From contig JARKIP010000035.1 in the NCBI GenBank assembly GCA_029990175.1, forward strand, positions 39,632,001 through 39,696,000: DNA of 64,000 bases, in the 5' to 3' direction. Under the pieces are notes generated by a model. That model worked only from the letters and a program-made list of their open reading frames with translations. It was not told the DNA's origin and ran no database searches. The translations under genes and the position numbers were made by a program. Shown piece after piece: positions 29,729 to 41,764 of this stretch (positions within the stretch are counted from its first letter, which is position 1; each line of letters starts with the position of its first letter). This DNA is from Petunia secreta (taxonomy: Eukaryota > Streptophyta > Magnoliopsida > Solanales > Solanaceae).

Positions 29729-31705
29729 TCACACGACCCAAATTTTCGGCTAGGCCATGCGGGCACCTAAAAAGCTCCCCTAGACCCATCAGACGAACCC
29801 TTTTTAATTGAATTAACAAAATGAGCACAAACTAACTCAAAAACAAGAAACAAGGCTTAGCAACATAAACATACTTTTATACAAATCTAAGTTGTACAGA
29901 AGGAACTACAACAAGCTATCCGATATACTAAGTTTAGAGCTATATAGACCAGACATCTAAGAGTACAAGGAATATATACATCTCCTAAAGGAAACGAAAT
30001 ACGGATAATATAACAGAACTAGAGTTGGTGGCCATTACGGTTAAAAGCTGGCTCACTTTGACAGCAGAACATGACTATGCTCAATCACGTAACGAACTTG
30101 GTCCTGGAGTGAAACCTTTCAAAACAAAATAAATAGACAATAAATACCAAATAGGTGAGTCGAAAGGACTCAGTAAGTGTGGGCTGTCTAGCCACCTCGA
30201 AGAAACAGATAAACTAGCCAAGGAGAGAAGAGAAGCAAGCAACAATTAAAACATATATCAAAGCACCAGACAAGAAGATAACAATCACACAAGACTCAAA
30301 AATTTATGCAACGATAATGAGATGAATGCATTATGATACAATGGGTTCACATGTGCCCAAATATCTGATAACCCTCACTGCTGTGGAACTCTCATCACCA
30401 CCATCAGATACATAACACCATATTAAACCTTCCCCAAGTCCGGACCTCCTTGACAACCGACAGTATAATATGAACCTAGAGCGGAACACTCCTGCTCTCA
30501 TTAGCAGCTTAGCCGTAAAGATATGATATGAAATGCCATACCATTCAAGCTGCAACACAGTAAGTAAGGCCTGTGATCTTATAAGGATTCATAACTTATC
30601 AAGATACTTCAATCTCCCAATTTATACTTATAATCATATCCGAATTTCGATTCTCAATGTAATACTATTCTTAAAGTTAAACAGCAGGTATTCTTAACCA
30701 TAATAGAGTTTCTATCCTCAAAATAGCTTTTACGCGTCATAGCCTAACCGTTCATATTATTATTCATAACCTAATACTTATATTCTTGGCTCAATACCGA
30801 CCTTAATGCAATACAAAATATCACAACACATCATATGTAACACAAATATACCAGCAACAGAGTCGTGGCATAGCAAGTATGGATAACGACAGTTACGCAT
30901 GCAAGCATGTGTAGGTAGAAAATCCATAAGGCCAAAGGCTGCCAGAGAATTGGAGTAAAACCACTTACCTTGAGTCCTAGTTCAAATCAATCACATGACG
31001 ACTTTTTTTCCTTTCTGAGCCAAAGAAACATTACTGCACTCATAAGTGCCTGAAGAAGGAGTATCTAACCTTTATACAGAAAAAATGAAGAAAAATTACC
31101 AAATATTGCTTGGCCGGGCATAGTCGAAAGCCCATAGCTTATATATTTGGGGAGACTACATAAACCCACGAGTTCAATTTCATCAAATTCCCTAATTTCA
31201 TAATTTTAAGATTCTAACCCAATTTCCCCCAACTGACGTTTAAGAAATTATGACTCAAGAATCATGGATTATACAATTGAATGATATATAGCTGATACTT
31301 GATGATATATAATGATTTGGTATCAACAATTTGCCTTGGAACTGATAAGAAATGTGTGGAATCGAGTTTGGCAAGAAATTAGCCAACCAAATACTTTTAT
31401 ACTCTCTATACAAGCACTGTCGCACCCTATCTGGTGTTGCCGCACCTTAACCACCATAACCCACTATTGGCTGTCATGTAGAGATACTACTAGGAACCAG
31501 CACTGTCGCACAGATCCCCAAGCGATCGCGCATAACTGATCTGAAAATGGCTGATGTCCATAAAATGCACCATCACCTGCTAGTGCTGTAATTCAGGTCC
31601 AAACGTGACCCTAAAAAATTTAGAATGACCCCAAATTTTGTACACAAGTCATACAATACTTGTGTGACATACTTGTAAAGATGGATTCCTGCTTGGGTGT
31701 CTGAC
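29729..31705 (-). repeat. LTR copy B of the GGGTCGTGTCA family (minus orientation)
   Basis: Starts TCACACGACCC directly at the edge of E2 and aligns with copy A through GCTGGCTCAC, CACATGTGCCC and GTCATACAATACTT blocks. It lacks the SINE found in copy A. Similarity ends at about 31705, short of the expected LTR start. A GCGATCGC octamer lies near 31522. Confidence 0.75.
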
Positions 31706-31915
31706 CTTGCATTCGGCCATCACCTTCAAAGTTAAAAGTAGTGGGGAGATAATCTAGGGCTCTGAAGTATGCAGGGAGGAAATTTAATCCTTGTGACATA
31801 GTAAAAAGGATGGAATTATTGTTAGAATTAGAGGGTTGATTATCTTTTGGGAGGAAATTCTTGAAACTTTTAGAGATTGATGGAGAAGTCCCAGAATTCA
31901 CGGTGTATATATACA
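31706..31915 (-). other. Gene-like 5' fragment: TATA box, ATG and about 31 codons
   Basis: On the minus strand a GTATATATACAC box lies at about 31904-31914. About 105 bp downstream is ATG 31799, opening MSQGLNFLPAYFRALDY and continuing in frame to the junction with copy B. Upstream are a CACGTG-type element (near 31962) and gene-like promoter text. It looks like the promoter and first codons of a host gene cut off by retroelement rearrangement. The protein was not recognised. Confidence 0.35.
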
Positions 31916-32254
31916 TGCTTATGGGGATCCATAAATGAGAAGCTGAATGATCACGGTCACGTGGGATTGTAATTATAATACTATAGTTTACGTGATGTGT
32001 ATCCCCATAATTACGGGATATGAACAGAGCAGTGGCAGCATTGGGAAGATACGCGGAAAACCCTTCCAATTGCATAAGGACACGTCATTGTACTAAGGAG
32101 TTTGCATTTAAAATAATGCATGCGAAGAAGGGGAGGAGTATCAGTACAACCACACATTTACGTCTTCTATCACACTTCTTTCACTTCCTGACTGCTTGCG
32201 TCAGTACTCAGCAAGTGGAGGGACTGACTATATGGACAAAATTATGCCACCTAT
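31916..32254. other. Unassigned stretch
   Basis: Probable upstream part of the gene-like fragment. No repeat or coding unit was recognised. Confidence 0.35.
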
Positions 32255-32694
32255 TGTTACGGGTGTACGCGTCCAGCTGGCAAGAGTAGACTTATCCTAC
32301 AAGTCACCGGGCTCACTGGATACATGCACGTTCTATGAGTTACGATAGTTCAGGCGGTATGACATAGGACGTAAGGCATACATCCTGCCACCTTAGGGTT
32401 ACAGTCTCCTAGCTAGGGTTTCGTATATATCACCGCCTTGAGTTTATAGGCCCATGAGCCTTGTTAGTCTTTGTATTTTACCTTAATTAGGACTGGGTAT
32501 CCACTGCTATAAATACCCCTTCTCACATTGTATTGTACATCAAGCAATTCACCACTGAATCCGACTATTCTCAAGGAATAAAAACTCTTGCTTTCTTGTC
32601 TATTATTGTTCTTTTTATTTACCTATTTTTCGTTGTATTCTACAGTATTGCTTGTGAACCCTTCATAAATATAAGTGTTTAACCTAGACTAACA
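32255..32694 (+). repeat. Probable solo or truncated LTR, about 440 bp
   Basis: Ends form a short inverted repeat, TGTTA...TAACA. Inside, in plus orientation, are CTATAAATACC (about 32510) and GGAATAAAAACTC (about 32577), a promoter and polyadenylation-signal arrangement like an LTR. Flanking bases (CCTAT and AATTT) are not a target duplication, so the copy is rearranged. Size suggests Ty1/copia; family unknown. Confidence 0.45.
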
Positions 32695-33111
32695 AATTTA
32701 GGCATAGCCAAAAGGTATGGTGAAATTCGGGAAGAAAGGCAAACTTAGTTCTAGGTTAATTGGTTCATTTAAGGTCTTGGAGCGAATTGGTGATGTTGCC
32801 TATAGGTTTGCTTTGCCTCCATCTTTGTCGGTTCATCCGGTATTCTATGTATCTATGCTCCGGGAGTATGTTCATGATCCATCTGATGTGATTGATTTGG
32901 ATTCAATTGAGATAGACAAGGATTTGGCTTATTGGGAGGAGCCTATTTCTATTGAGGTTAGGGAGGTTCGTAAGCTGAGGTCAAAATAGATTTCATTAGT
33001 CAAAGTATTGTGGTGAAACCCTCCTCGAGAAGAGGCTACTTGGGAGCTTAAGCCTAAATGCAGGAGTGTTTTTCGCACCTGTTTGAAGGTTAATATGTCT
33101 AAAGGTTCTTA
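32695..33111 (+). pseudogene. Plus-strand chromovirus integrase C-terminus and chromodomain fragment
   Basis: The frame from about 32708 reads KGMVKFGKKGKLSSRLIGSF, VAYRFALPPSLSVHPVFYVS and SIEVREVRKLRSK to TAG near 32987. After it comes VKVLW and PPREEATWELKP, a chromodomain-like tail, to about 33111. It is close in text to the E4 tail at 59054-59400 but on the other strand. Only the end of pol is present. It abuts the LTR-like block directly, so it is a rearranged scrap. Confidence 0.8.
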
Positions 33112-33718
33112 ATATATTTTCTAATAGCCTTTGTCTTATTGTATTTCAGTTGATGGTTGTGTGGGGCCTAGTTGATGGTCGTATAAGCCTAGTTCTGTAT
33201 AAACTTCTTATATTATATTTTTGGTATCTATTCTGGGGTATCAACCCCCAGATTGTTCAAATGTACAGGTTTAGATTTTTGGATAGTCCAGTTACATGGC
33301 ATCTTTCTTAGGCATGCCATGATTTTCTGTAACATATATAGAAAAGTGAGGAGTTTCCATAAAATATACACACGCATATTAAAGAAGGACGCACAATAAA
33401 GTTTTATTAGAAAACTTTATATGTATTTCATGAGGAAAAATATATCTATTTACGTTTAATTGTCAACATTTGCAAAGGAATTAGAAGGTCTGCTGATATT
33501 TGGCATTATACACCTATATTTCCTTGCATTTTTAGTACTTAACTCATTCTTTTTTTGGTATAATTGATATTTTTACACTGACTTGTCGTCTTTGTGCTCT
33601 TCGGTAGTGAACGGTTGCAAACAAAAGAACGGATGAAGTTGGAGCTTAAATTCAAGAATTGAGAAAAAGCTAAAAAAATGTATTGAAGCTTTGTTTGAAG
33701 TTGTGATTCTCATATAGC
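33112..33718. other. Unassigned flank before E5
   Basis: Probably the 3' untranslated part of the element whose pol tail lies at 32695-33111. No other feature was recognised. ATAGC (33714-33718) would be the left half of the E5 target duplication; its partner is outside the window. Confidence 0.4.
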
Positions 33719-34749
33719 TGTTGATACCCAATTTTTCCCTCCTTTTTTAATAGCCATCTTCAGAAAAAATTACACCGATAACCATGCATTCATCTTCATT
33801 TAAAATCCTATTCAAAGCCCTCATCTCACATAAGCATGCCAATTAGGCTATTTTTAAAAGCGCCATCACAAATTACTGTTATTTTACAAACTGTGCATGA
33901 CCAATAACAAATTTTGCAATTACTTCTATTTTTCGACTAAATTTCTCAAATTACTTTAAATCTCAAAATAATATTTTTCATACATTTTCTTTAGTCATTT
34001 TAGCATTTTAAAATTAATTGAGCAATTTTCTACAATTTTATATACATTTTATACATGTTTATACACATTTTATACACTTTTATACACCATATATACACTT
34101 CAGCACTTATACACATCACACGCCACATACACTCCACTTTAGTTCCACCTCATACCGACGTGGCCGCATCCTAGCCATCCAAGTAGATGATCCAACGGTT
34201 GGAAACCAACTTTCCATTTTTAACTACGCTCTCACACCCTCAAACCCTAACCTCCTCGCTATTTCCACGAAACACATGCCGCTTCCCCCCTCCCCTCAAT
34301 TCTCTCTCGTTGAAACCCTAGAAACGCCACTATCCATGGCCATTTCCAGCTATTCTCATCGGCGAAACCCCAAATGAAATACACCCCCTTGCTCCTCTCT
34401 CCCTCCGCAATAAAACCCACATAGTAAATTCCCCAAATGATGAAGGGCGAAACTTGACCCTTCATCGACCTCCGTCGCTGTCACCAGAAAACTGATACGA
34501 TGATCGAGATATGAACCCTTTACACATTTTGGATGGAAAATTAAGTTTGAAAGGGGTATCCCTTGACTGAAACGTGATGGAGCTCGACCTAATCCAAAAT
34601 AGGTAACCCTTAACCCTTTTCTATTGTTCTTGAAACTATGTAGGGATTAAACCTAGATTTGCCTAAGTTTTTCAGTGAGTTAGCCTATTTGTTGTTACTT
34701 GTTCATCAATTAGGGAAAAATTCCACGATTACTAGTTCTTGTCCAACAC
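33719..34749 (+). repeat. E5 5' LTR, first part
   Basis: Starts TGTTGATACCC. It includes a TATACA-rich stretch at 34040-34130. It is broken at 34749 by E3 and resumes at 43210. Confidence 0.82.
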
Positions 34750-36683
34750 TGACACGACCCAAACTTTCGGATAGGCCGTGCGAGCACCCGACTACCTCCC
34801 TAGACCCGTCGGGTGAACCCTATAGGCTTAAGCCAAGACATACGAGTTGAAATAATTTTGATAACACTAACTTTAATTGAGAATATTAGAGACTCAATCT
34901 AAATAATATAGAAATGCGTATGAGATGCATATTATGCATAAACTGACATATTTACAAGCTGCTTGAATAGATACAGCTACTACCCAATATACATAAGTCT
35001 AGAGGTTTTCAGATATGACATCTAAGAAGTCTAAAATATAAGTACATCTCCCGAAGGGAGAAAAATAGGATAAAACTAAAATATGTACAACCGGTAGCCT
35101 CAGAGAACAAGCTGGCTCACCGTAGATAGCTAGAAAAGGAACCTGCTCCTCAATCACGATGCGACCGACTGGGTCCGAGAACGGAATCTGCCGAAACAAA
35201 ATACAACACAAGAAATAGGAAGGGAGTGAGTCATAAGGACTCAGTTAGGCGAAAAATAACTACTTAACTCAAATATAGTTAAGTTAGCAAGGGAAATGGT
35301 AAGTAATGGTATATAACAGATAAAAATGTACAGATAGGAAAGTAGCAGTCATACACAAACAATCATAAGGATATGAAATGAATGCAATCATAATATAAGG
35401 GGGGGTCACATGTTCCCAATAAATGGATCGGAATCCTCCTACTCTAGGGCGGAATCCTTCTACCCTCAATATGATGCAAGGAGCAGAATCCTTCTACTCC
35501 TAGGGTGGAATCCTCCATCCCTCAGATGACATAACTGCCAGAAATAAAAAAAAATAAAAAAACCAAAAAAATACATAACAAGGCTATGGCATAATAAGTA
35601 TGCCATATCGGCTGCTATTCACGTAAACAACGCGTGAATAGATCATCCAAAGGCTGTCAAAGAAGCAGATAAAATCGCCTACCTCGAGTCCTGGGTCAGG
35701 ATAGCTGCTGAATAACTTCCTTTCCTGTCCGATGTCCCTCAGAAAACTCCTTTCTAAGCCAAAGAAACACATTTGCACTTATAAGCGCCCGAAGAAAGAG
35801 TATTTAGCCTTTAGACAATGAAAAAAGGAAATTTATCAAAATAACCCTTGGCCGGGCTTAGCTGAAAACCAATAAAACAAATATTTTCGGACTCCTCATG
35901 ATCTCACGAGTCCAATGGTGTCATTAGTTTTAACATCTGAATTCAAATTCATCAAATTTCCTAATTTCATAATTTTTAGGGTCCTAACCCAATTTTCCAA
36001 TACAATTTCAAGAGATTCTAGTGCAAGAATCATGAATTAACGCGATTGAATATTATAAGATTAATACCTAATAATTTTGATGGATTTGGCTCTGAAAATT
36101 CAGCTTATACGGACCTAGAAAACTCTAGTTTTGAAAGTGAAGAAAATGATATTTTTGAAGCTTTTATATTGTAAAATAGCAGCTTACTAAGCTGCTTTCG
36201 CACCAGCAACTGCTGCGCTGGTTTTTGGGTCAAAACGGGACCCTACAAAGCTCTAAATGACTCCAGATTTTTCACTTGTGTGATATGCTCATGAAGATGG
36301 AACTCGAATCGGATTCCTAGAATTCAAGATATGGTTTCCATGTAAGGAGGTCGATTTCTTAACTTTCAGAATCTTAGCGAAACTGACAGCACGACGAAGT
36401 CAGAATTCACTTATGAAAGTTGCTACAGGTCATAAATGACCATACAAACCTAAAGCAATTTTAGGATTTCAAATCGGAGCTCATTTGCTCAATTCGAGCT
36501 CGAAAATCTCTTTTAAACTTTACCGACAACTGAAAAGGAGACCTTCATAAAAATCCTACTAAACGAGGTCCGAATCACTTCAAATTTTACAGACAGGTCC
36601 TAATGGACCTTACAGAGCTTTTAAGACTGTTGACATGCTAATTAAAGTCCTAACTTCCAGAACGACTGCCTAGGGTAATTTCA
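34750..36683 (-). repeat. E3 3' LTR
   Basis: 1934 bp. On the minus strand a TATAAAAG box lies near 36165. A degenerate 25-35 bp repeat around GGAATCCTYCTAC (four copies) occupies 35428-35523. The polypurine tract lies to the right (minus-strand TAAGTGGAGGAGAA, 36684-36697). Confidence 0.9.
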
Positions 36684-36797
36684 TTCTCCTCCACTTAGAC
36701 TCTCGTTCGTCCTCGAATGAGCCAGAGTGTATAGTAGATTTCACATAATTTATGAGAACGATTACCAAAACTCTCAACAACTTTTCATCAGATAATA

Positions 36798-38063
36798 CTA
36801 CTCCATTACGGAACCAGAACGATAAGAATTCTTAAGCTTAGAGACCAATATAATACCTGAACCATCAAAGAGGTGAGGATACCTCTCACGTATACGGGAC
36901 TCAAGCTCCCAAGTGTCCTCCTCTCGAGGACGATTGCACCAGCACACTCGAACCATCAGAATCTGTTTCAAACGAAGCTTCCTGATATCTCGGCCAAGTA
37001 TGTCAACTAGGAACTCTTCATAGGCTAGATTCACATCCAGCTAAGCAGGATCTAACTCAATCACTTCGGAAGAATCCCGGATACACTTTCGAAACATCGA
37101 CATATGAAACACCGGATGAACCAGAATAGAAGCTGGCATATCAAGCCGGTAAGCCACCTTACTGATGTCTCGATACGGAAAGAGCCAATAAATCTGGGAC
37201 TGAGCTTCCCTTTCTGTCCAAATCTCTTTACACCCCTCATCGGCGACACTTTTAAAAATACCAAGTCGCCGACCTCGAACTCTAACTCTCGGCTCCTCCG
37301 GTTCGAATATGAAATCTGCCTGCTCTGAGCAGTCGGGAGATGATCTTGAATAACTCAAACAATATCTAAAGTCTGTCAAACTATCTTTGAACTCATCACC
37401 TCCATATCTCGGGACTCGAACCAACCTATAGGAGAACAACCTCTGCGGCCATGCAAGGCCTCAAATGGAGCCATCTAAATGGAGGACTGGTAGCTATTAT
37501 TATACGAAAACTCCGCTAAGGCCAAATGATCATCCCAATGGCCTCCGAAGTCTAATGTACAAGCTCTCAACATATCCTCTAGAATCTGGATAACCCTCTC
37601 GGATTGATCATCAGTCTGAGGATGGAATGCCATGCTAAGATGCACCTGGGTCCCCAACTCCCTCTGGAAAGACTGCCAAAACTGGGAAGTAAATTGGGAA
37701 CCACAATCGGATATGATAGACACTAGAGTGCCAAGCAGTCTAACCACCTGATCAATGAAAATTCGAGCCAATCTCTGTGCTGAATCAGTAGTCTTCACAG
37801 GGATGAAGTGAGCTGATTTAGTCAGTCTATCAATAATAACCCCGAATGAATCATGGCGCCGCAGGGTCTTCGGCAGACCAACTAATAAAATCTATTGTGA
37901 TCTGCTCCCATTTCCACTCGGGAAAAGGCAATGCCTGAGCTAACCCTGCCGGTCTCCGATGCTCGAACTTAACTTGCTCACAGTTCAAGCAACGAGACAC
38001 ATAATCAAACACATCCCTCTTCATCCCTTTCCACCAATATAGCTCTCGGAGATCCTGATACAT
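36798..38063 (-). pseudogene. E3 integrase and chromodomain-like tail (broken)
   Basis: The zinc domain runs from 38063 (YQDLRELYWWKG, CLNCEQVK). The core has D (TIDF, about 37885), D (SDCGSQF, about 37700) and E (DDQSERVIQ, about 37600). Frame changes occur near 37855, 37475 and 37050. The C-terminus has KLSPRFIGSF and a chromodomain-like end CNRPREEDTWELESRIRERYP near 36900. The catalytic triad is retained although the frame is not. Confidence 0.85.
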
Positions 38064-39947
38064 CTTAGTAATGCCAGAATGAATAGAATAACGTGAGTTA
38101 TGAGCCTCGCAGAGTACTGACTGCCTTAGATCTCCGACATCAAGGACATAGATTCAGCCATTAAATCGAAGGATACCATCAGAATCAAGCTCAAATGAAG
38201 GAACTCTTCCACTTAGGAAACGACTACGCAACTCCTGCAAATGTGGATCCTCGAACTATCTTCCCTTAATCTGATTGACTAAGGAAGACTGAGCTGTGAT
38301 ACATGCTAGGACTCAGCAGGAGTCTAGGTGAAGAAATCTCACACCGGAGTCGCCAAGAGACTGCAATTCTCAGGCCAAAGGTCTCATGTCAGCATAAAGA
38401 AAAGCCATGCTGCCCATAGACTTCCTGCTGAAGGCATCTGCTACAACATTCCCCTTTCTAGGATGATAGCGGATAGTGAGATCATAATCTTTAATTGACT
38501 CAAGCCACCTTCGCTACCGGCCATTAAGATCCTTTTGAGAGAGAAGATACTGCAAGCTCTTGTGATCGGTATACACCTCACAAGGCTCTCCATAAAGATA
38601 GTGCCTCTAAATCTTCAAAGTGAAGACCACAGCTGCAAAATCTAGATTATGAGTCGGATAATTCTTCTCATTCGGCTTTAACTGCCTAAAAGCATAAGCA
38701 ATCACCCTCCCGTACTGCATGAGAACACATCCAAGGCCGACACGAGATGTATCGTAGTAGACTACAAACTCACCAGTGCTAGAAGGAAGGGATAGCACTG
38801 GAGCTAAAGTAAATAAGGCCTTGAGCTTCTGGAAGCTCGCCTCACACTCATCGGACCATCGGAACTGAACCGCCTTCTGGGTCAGGCGAGTCAAAGGAGC
38901 TGAAATAGTGGAAAACTTCTCCACGAACCTCCGATAATAACCTGCCTGACCTAGAAAGCTGCGAATCTCTGTTGGCGAGGTAGGGCGTGGCCAATTCTGA
39001 ACCGCCTTAATCTTCTTTAGATCAACCTTGATACCCTCACTGCTCACCACATGACCCAAGAATGCAATAGAATCAAGCCAAAACTCACATTTCGAGAACT
39101 TGGCATACAACTTATGATCACGGAGGGTCTGAAGAAATATCCTCAAATGATATTCATATTCCTCGTGACTGCGAGAATAAATCAGAATGTCATCAATGAA
39201 GACAATGACAAAGGAATCGAGGAATGGCATATACACTCGGTTCATGAGATCCATAAAGGCTGCAGAGGCATTAGTCAGTTCAAAAGACATAACTAGGAAC
39301 TCGTAATGGCCGTAACGAGTCCTGAAAGCAGTCTTTGGGATATCTGATTCCCAAATCTTCAGCTGATGATAACCAGATCGCCAATCAATCTTTGAAAAGA
39401 ATTTGGCACCCTGCAATTGATCAAAGAAATCATCAATACGAGGCAAAAGGTAACTGTTCTTGATGGTAACCTTATTTAGCTGACGATAATCAATACACAT
39501 CCTTATAGTCCCATCCTTCTTCTTCACAAACAAAACAGGAGCTCCCCACGGAGAAATACTCGGCCTAATGAACCCTTTATCAAGCAAAGCCTGCAACTGC
39601 TCCTTCAGCTCCTTCAACTCTGACGGAGCCATGCGATAAGGAGAGATGGAAATAGGCTGAGTCCCTGGCACTATATCAATGCCAAACTCGATCTCCCAAC
39701 CAGGAGGAAGTCCTGGGAGATCATTTGGGAACACATCAGAGAATTCCCTCACAATAAGAATAGAATCGAGGGATGAAATCTCCATAGTGGTATCTCGAAC
39801 CATGGCAAGATACGCTGAACACCCTTTATCCATCATCCGCTTTGCCTTCAAGAAAGAAATAACACGCCCGGTAGGAGGCAATTGAGAACCCTGCCACACT
39901 ACTGACACTGAGCCAGGAAGAGATAATCGAATAGACTTGCACGACAA
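38064..39947 (-). pseudogene. E3 reverse transcriptase and RNase H (nonsense-broken)
   Basis: Open from 39947 to 38607, then the same frame continues with several stops to the integrase. RT blocks: APVLFVKKKDGTIRMCIDYR, FFSKIDWRSGYHQL (Trp where Leu is usual), SFELTNASAAFMDLMNRV and the catalytic FIDDILIYSRS near 39185. RNase H begins VVYYDTSRVGLG near 38755. The frame is kept over 600 codons, so decay has been mostly by point changes. Confidence 0.87.
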
Positions 39948-41738
39948 TCTAGAGTATCATAACATGAGGCCAACCAATCCATGCCGATTATGACATCAAA
40001 ATCGACCATGTCCAAAACCAGAAGATCTACCAAGGTCTCACGGTCCCCAAGAGATACAATACATGTAGGATAAACTTAATCCACAATAATAGAGTCTCCC
40101 AAGGGAGTAGAAACATAGAAAGAATCATGGAGACACATATAATCCACATGAAATCCCGCAGCACAATAAGGAGAAACATAGGAATAGGTAGATCCTGGAT
40201 ACACCAAAGAATATGCATCTCGACCGTAAACAGATAAAGTACCTATAATAATAGCTGGAGATGCCTCAGCATCCTGCCTGGCTGGCAATGCATATATCTG
40301 TTTCTGTGGCTGAGCTGAGCCGCCACTCTGAGAACTACCTCTAGAGGAACAACCAGAAGCAGGCCCCCGCGACCTCTACCAGGTGATAGTGCACCACGAG
40401 CTGGCTGAGACCCTGAAGGGGAACCCTGAGGCTACTGCAGCTGCATAGACGTTGGAAGGGAAGAGAAAGGACGACTACTACTCTGCTGATATAGATAAGG
40501 GCAATCCTTTTTGTGATGCCCTAAATCCTGACAGATAAAACACCCAGAAGAAGACTTGCGCTGCTCAAACTGGGACTGATCACGAGGACGAGACTGGGAT
40601 CGATACTGACCCCGAGAAGGAACAGGCGCACTCTGAAAACCATAAGTTGAGGGCTGGGCTGACCTCACAAGAGGCCTACTCTGCTGCTGATAACTCCAAC
40701 CTCTAGATGAGGTACTAATATGCCCTGGACCACGAGATCTCTTACCCTCCCGCTCTAACTCCTCATTCTCAAATTTATGATATGCCTCAAACCTCTTAGC
40801 AATATCACCAACGACATCAAATGGAGTCCTGGCCTCAATCTCACGAGCCATCTGAGACCGCAAATATGGAGAAAGCCCGTCTATAAAACTTCTGACCCTC
40901 TCGGAGGGCTCATGTACAAGATTTGGAGCATATGTAGACATCTTAGAGAATAAAAACTCATACTCCGAGACTGACAGGTTACCCTGTCCAATCCTCTCAA
41001 GCTGCCTCCTCTTCTCATCCTGCTCACTACGAGAAGGAAACTTTTCCATGAATCGGTGGGAGAACTCACTCCAAGTCAACTTAGGCAAACCTTGCCTAGC
41101 AGATCAGAGTGTGATCCACCAAGCTAGGGCTGGACCATCAAACTAGAAGGCAGTATGCTCAACTCCATACTGCCCAAGATACCTAAGGGCCTTAAGAATA
41201 TGCTGGCCTCGATCAAGAAACTCACGGGGTTTAATCTTATCTGAAGCATGACCGGAGAATCTCGGAGGATGAAGTCTAATAAAATTATGCAGCCTTGTCG
41301 GATCATCTACCTAACCTGCTACCTAGGCTGGCTGACCAACCTGAACAACTGGAGGCGCAACACCCCCTGCCTCTGGAACATAACCACCTGGAGCTATATC
41401 TGGAGCTGAAACAGGGGCTCTCTGAGCCTGAGCACCAATATCTGTCGTAGCCTTAGGAGCTGCCTGAGGAATGGGAGCATCTGCAGCAGCCTGAGGAGCT
41501 GCCTAAGGAATGTGAGGTCCCTGGGGCATCTGCGCCGCTAAGAATCTCATAAAAGCATCATGAAGTGCAAGGGAACGAATAAACCCTGCTCCCCCTGCCC
41601 ACCAGGAGCTGGCACTGCTGGAACCTCAACAACAGGATCAACATGATCCATCATCCTCGCGGCCCGGGCAACTCTACCCCTGCCTCGACCATGACCTCTA
41701 CGGCGGCCAACACCTCCGACTCGCGGAGCAGCACGCAT
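39948..41738 (-). pseudogene. E3 gag and protease (broken)
   Basis: The Gag N-terminus near 41738 is Arg/Gly-rich (VGRRRGHGRGRGR). The gag core is at about 41300-40750 (KLTWSEFSHRFMEKF, ERIGQGNLSVSEYE). The CCHC knuckle CFICQDLGHHKKDC is near 40530. The protease active site near 40190 reads VYPGSTYSY, with Tyr where E4 has the catalytic Asp (IDPGSTYSY). Several stops and frameshifts separate the parts. Confidence 0.85.
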
Positions 41739-41764
41739 AGGGGCTGCAACTGGCTCCTCTGCCT

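Noticed and set aside
34018..34377. Tyr/His-rich plus-strand frame
   Set aside because: Comes from the TATACA-rich LTR stretch of E5.
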